Of a stretch of DNA of 6,246 bases, positions 4,124 through 6,246 are shown piece after piece. The position numbers and the translations under genes are program-made. Location: positions 1 through 6,246 of the forward strand of contig CAMEOL010000061.1 in NCBI GenBank assembly GCA_945929765.1, given 5' to 3'. How positions within the stretch are numbered: the stretch's first letter is position 1; each line of letters starts with the position of its first letter. Under the pieces are notes generated by a model. That model saw nothing but the letters and a program-made list of their open reading frames with translations, made no database searches and was not told the DNA's origin. Origin of the DNA: an uncultured Gemella sp. Lineage in GTDB: Bacteria; Bacillota; Bacilli; Staphylococcales; Gemellaceae.

Positions 4124-5917
4124 CTATGGCTGATTCGGCTTTTCTTCCGAATTATTATCTGTTATTTGCAGATCTAAAATTACATTATTCTCTTTGTATT
4201 CAAATTCCTCATAATCCCCAAAAAATTCGAATTTATTTTTAGCGACATAAGTTATATCAAATGTAGTTTTCTTATTATTATTTTCTGTAACATATTGATC
4301 AGTAAGTGTTATGTTTAATTTATCTTTCGTTTCATTTAACGAGATATTTATTCCCTCTACACTACTTTGCACCGTAACATCTCCTTGAATTACATTGTTC
4401 AAGCCAGCATAACTAGATTCTCTTTCAAAGTTTTTCGAAGTTACCAGTTGTTCTCCCTTAGAATTTATTGCTTGATTTCCTGAACTTACATAAGTCAACT
4501 CTTTTAAGTTATCTACCGCTGTAAAGTCACTAACACTATTACTATCTAGCAATATTTCTTTCAAATTAGCAAAATTCGATAATATCTCGATATTATTTAT
4601 ATTGTTTTCTCTTATTTCTAATCTTTCCATATTAGTCATATTTTTTGTCGCATCTATTGATGATATACCCACATCTCTTAGCGTTAGTTCTTTTAAATTT
4701 GTTAGATTAATTAAGGAACTAATATCTCGTATATCATTTTTTGATAAATCTAATTTTTCTAAATTAGTCATATTCGCTAACGGTTCTATAGTTGTTATTA
4801 AATTATGAGAAAGATAAAGTTCTTTAAGTTTAGGTAGTTTTGTAACGACACTTATATCATCAATTGCATTATGAGATAATCTTAGTAATTCTAAATTTTG
4901 TAATTTTTCTAATTTCGTAATATCTTTTAAGCCATTTGGAGAAAATTTATTTTCTGTATCATGCGATGAAATACTTAGTAATTTTAAGTTCTTTGCAACT
5001 TCTAATCCGGATAAGTCACGTACTTCTAGTTTTAAAGCTGCTATTTGTTCTTCACTTTCTGCTACCAAAAATGCGAAGAAATCATAATAACCTTGTAAAC
5101 TCAATTGTTCTAATTGTAGTAAATCTCTTACTAATATTTCTTTTTCTTCTGATGATTTTCGATAATTATTATCTACTAGTTTAAAAACATATTCTCCCTC
5201 AATTCCTGATTCTATATCGATACCCTCATATTTATAAAAATTGTCTAGTAAAAATTTTTTTAATCCCGCATCTTTTATTTCTACAACACTGTCTAAAGAT
5301 AGTTCTTCTTGTTTATCGTTTATATTATTTTGATCACTATTTTCTAAAGTTTCGTTATTGGTAGTCGTTTCTGGTTTAGTGTCTTTTTCTAATTTTTCAT
5401 CATTTTGTTTATTATTCTCTAGTGACTCGTTACCGATAATCTCTGATAACGTACTATCTTTTTCTAATTTTTTACTATTTTGAGTATTCTTATCTTTTAA
5501 AACTACTCGGTCTTCATTATTATATTCATAGACAATTTCTATTTTTATTTCTTCACTTCCCAAAAAGTCAGATATCTGAACATTTTCTCTTACTACACTC
5601 GTATGTGGTAAAACCTTATTGTTAGAAAAATCTTCTTTTTTGTAATTAATAGTAAGTTCTTTGCCTTTATATAAGTCGCTATAAGTATTTACTAATGTTT
5701 TACCTCCCAAAGTAGCACGAACTACTATGTTCTTAATATTATGTTTGGCATTTAGCTTTAATACCCCTACTCCATTATTATTGTTGTAATTAACATTTAC
5801 GTTATCATTAACTGCTACACTTTCTGCTTTTGCAAAGTTATTGTTTATTACACAGCTAGTAAAAATCAATCCTGCCAATAGAATAGAACTATATTTTTTT
5901 ATTTTTTTATTTTTCAT
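4124..5917 (-). CDS. Secreted internalin-like leucine-rich-repeat protein, apparently lacking a wall anchor
   Basis: I choose the ATG at 5915-5917 (597 residues; numbering from here) over the in-frame ATG at 5933-5935. AGGAGG (5922-5927) precedes it by 4 nt, and the consensus promoter predicts a start near 5942, too close to the upstream ATG. Residues 1-31 form a signal peptide, with likely cleavage after AKA (29-31). About 45-135 is an unrecognised, probably beta-rich domain. About 136-200 is a polar linker with a 25-residue duplication. A cap follows (VVEIKDAGLKKFLLDN, about 211-226). Eight LRR cores begin at 310, 341, 363, 385, 407, 429, 451 and 470; most are 22 residues apart, the internalin period. 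About 507-590 looks like an Ig-like inter-repeat domain. Such proteins usually bind host or surface ligands. The protein ends in EEKPNQP with no LPXTG, membrane tail or other anchor, so it is released or truncated. The ligand is unknown. Confidence 0.85.
   Translation of the reverse strand: MKNKKIKKYSSILLAGLIFTSCVINNNFAKAESVAVNDNVNVNYNNNNGVGVLKLNAKHNIKNIVVRATLGGKTLVNTYSDLYKGKELTINYKKEDFSNNKVLPHTSVVRENVQISDFLGSEEIKIEIVYEYNNEDRVVLKDKNTQNSKKLEKDSTLSEIIGNESLENNKQNDEKLEKDTKPETTTNNETLENSDQNNINDKQEELSLDSVVEIKDAGLKKFLLDNFYKYEGIDIESGIEGEYVFKLVDNNYRKSSEEKEILVRDLLQLEQLSLQGYYDFFAFLVAESEEQIAALKLEVRDLSGLEVAKNLKLLSISSHDTENKFSPNGLKDITKLEKLQNLELLRLSHNAIDDISVVTKLPKLKELYLSHNLITTIEPLANMTNLEKLDLSKNDIRDISSLINLTNLKELTLRDVGISSIDATKNMTNMERLEIRENNINNIEILSNFANLKEILLDSNSVSDFTAVDNLKELTYVSSGNQAINSKGEQLVTSKNFERESSYAGLNNVIQGDVTVQSSVEGINISLNETKDKLNITLTDQYVTENNNKKTTFDITYVAKNKFEFFGDYEEFEYKENNVILDLQITDNNSEEKPNQP
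5321..5470 (-). repeat. Two 75-bp tandem coding repeats in the LRR protein linker
   Basis: Residues 150-174 and 175-199 (numbered from the chosen start) are imperfect copies with an exact 25-residue period. KLEKD opens both, NESLEN or NETLEN comes 13 residues on, and QND or QNN closes. The DNA still shares a stretch around the KLEKD codons (TCTTTTTCTAATTTT on the plus strand). It is a polar, probably unstructured spacer that may vary in copy number. Confidence 0.75.
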
Positions 5918-5948
5918 ATATCCTCCTATATCCAATCTCCCTAATTAT

Positions 5949-5976
5949 ATTATATTACAATTACAAACGCTGTCAA
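5949..5976 (-). promoter_or_regulatory. Consensus promoter of the LRR gene
   Basis: On the minus strand a perfect TTGACA (5971-5976) and a perfect TATAAT (5949-5954) are 16 bp apart. Initiation near 5942 gives a leader of about 25 nt carrying AGGAGG. A tandem TGTAATTGTAAT lies in the spacer. Two perfect hexamers suggest strong, largely constitutive expression. Confidence 0.8.
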
Positions 5977-6002
5977 TATTAATTTATCCAATATTTTTCT
6001 TA

Positions 6003-6031
6003 TTGATTTTATATAATTTTTCTTGTATAAT
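6003..6031 (+). promoter_or_regulatory. Promoter of the selenocysteine tRNA gene
   Basis: TTGATT (6003-6008) and a perfect TATAAT (6026-6031) are separated by 17 bp. Transcription would begin near 6038, about 9 nt before the mature tRNA 5' end at 6047. The tRNA therefore appears to have its own promoter, divergent from that of the LRR gene. Confidence 0.7.
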
Positions 6032-6046
6032 AATACTATAGCAAAT

Positions 6047-6143
6047 GGGAGTGGATGAGTTCTGGTGTGCTCTCTAGTCTTCAAAACTAGTATGAGGGGT
6101 TAAGAGCCTCTTGGGTGGGTTCGATTCCCACACATTCCCGCCA
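6047..6143 (+). tRNA. selC: Selenocysteine tRNA (tRNA-Sec, anticodon TCA)
   Basis: The 97-nt gene folds by hand into the bacterial 8+5 tRNA-Sec plan. The acceptor is 6047-6054 with 6132-6139 (7 pairs incl. one G-T; the eighth, G6054-A6132, is mismatched), discriminator G6140, and CCA encoded at 6141-6143. The D stem is 6 positions (GAGTTC with GTGCTC, one T-T mismatch) around a 4-nt TGGT loop. The anticodon stem CTAGT/ACTAG is perfect, with loop CTTCAAA and anticodon TCA at 6081-6083. The long variable arm is GAGGGG (6094-6099) with CCTCTT (6107-6112). The T stem GTGGG/CCCAC is perfect with loop TTCGATT. Element lengths align with E. coli selC (95 nt) almost position for position. Charged with serine and converted by SelA, it would insert selenocysteine at UGA with SelB. 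A suppressor tRNA-Ser is unlikely given the 8-nt acceptor and 4-nt D loop. No selA, selB or selD gene is in the window. Confidence 0.93.
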
Positions 6144-6199
6144 GTTTTTATAATTTGAAAATATATTTATAAAGAAAAGCGATTCATTATGAAGGCTCT

Positions 6200-6246
6200 A
6201 TGTCAAATGCGGTGGTTTTAAAAATAAAACCTAATATTCTTATGCA
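6200..6246 (+). CDS. Start of an unidentified reading frame, cut by the right edge
   Basis: An ATG at 6200 opens a frame for 15 codons to the window end (MSNAVVLKIKPNILM), with GAAGG (6191-6195) 4 nt upstream as a modest ribosome binding site. It starts 56 bp after the tRNA-Sec and has no visible promoter of its own, so it could be read through from the tRNA promoter. The fragment is too short to assign a family. Genes next to selC are often selA, selB, selD or selenoprotein genes, but nothing in these residues shows that here. Confidence 0.4.
   Translation, partial: MSNAVVLKIKPNILM

Noticed and set aside
4101..4126. Readthrough or frameshift past the LRR gene stop to recover a wall anchor
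   Set aside because: The in-frame continuation meets TAA two codons after the TAG, and the other two frames stop within a few residues without LPXTG, a hydrophobic segment or a basic tail.
4602..5184. Two plus-strand open frames (4602-4808 and 4936-5184) within the LRR gene
   Set aside because: They are hydrophobic shadows of Leu/Lys/Asn-rich LRR codons on the opposite strand, with no ribosome binding site or family character.
5955..5966. TGTAATTGTAAT on the minus strand as a WalR box for the LRR gene
   Set aside because: The two hexamers abut with no 5-bp gap, so they do not match the WalR spacing, and they lie in the promoter spacer.
5841..6041. Plus-strand hydrophobic open frame across the LRR gene start and the selC promoter
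   Set aside because: It crosses two promoters and the signal-peptide coding region of the opposite gene. The hydrophobic content comes from the AT-rich DNA.
6189..6221. Ten-codon frame (MKALCQMRWF) overlapping the start at 6200, as a possible leader peptide
   Set aside because: It lacks a ribosome binding site and overlaps the better-supported frame at 6200. A ten-codon frame is expected by chance.

Overview
The window is strongly AT-rich, with AGGAGG-type ribosome binding sites and near-consensus vegetative promoters. Together with a YabN-type protein, a LysM/NlpC-P60 wall hydrolase, a thioredoxin-like lipoprotein and an internalin-like surface protein, this points to a low-GC Gram-positive bacterium of the Firmicutes. 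The overall mix most resembles a Gemella-like coccus in the Bacilli. That placement is inference from protein character, not from a database search.

Layout, left to right. (1) Positions 1-794, minus strand: the N-terminal 264 residues of a YabN protein (tetrapyrrole-methylase domain), cut by the left edge, with its own TTGCAG-17-TATAAT promoter. (2) Positions 1001-1028: a terminator, then at 1040-2161, minus strand, a secreted protein with two LysM domains, five Ala-rich 14-residue repeats and an NlpC/P60-like catalytic domain. (3) Positions 2162-2445: a divergent control region holding promoters for both sides and a perfect match to the WalR (YycF) consensus inside a larger dyad. (4) Positions 2446-3752, plus strand: a two-gene operon of a CcdA-type membrane thiol-disulfide transporter and a TlpA/ResA-type thioredoxin lipoprotein, which together would carry reducing power from the cytoplasm to the outer face of the membrane. 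(5) Positions 3753-4123: a convergent intergenic stretch dense in hairpins, with a strong intrinsic terminator and a 128-bp segment bounded by 14-bp perfect inverted repeats. (6) Positions 4124-5917, minus strand: a secreted leucine-rich-repeat protein that stops at the start of what looks like a wall-spanning linker, with no LPXTG signal. (7) Positions 6047-6143, plus strand: a 97-nt selenocysteine tRNA (anticodon TCA, 8-nt acceptor, long variable arm) with its own promoter, divergent from the LRR gene. An unidentified reading frame then starts at 6200 and runs off the right edge.

Most of the window is a surface and envelope theme: wall hydrolase, extracytoplasmic redox pair and adhesin-like LRR protein. 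The standout is the selenocysteine tRNA, which implies that the genome decodes UGA as Sec, or once did. No in-frame UGA candidate and no selA, selB or selD gene is visible here.
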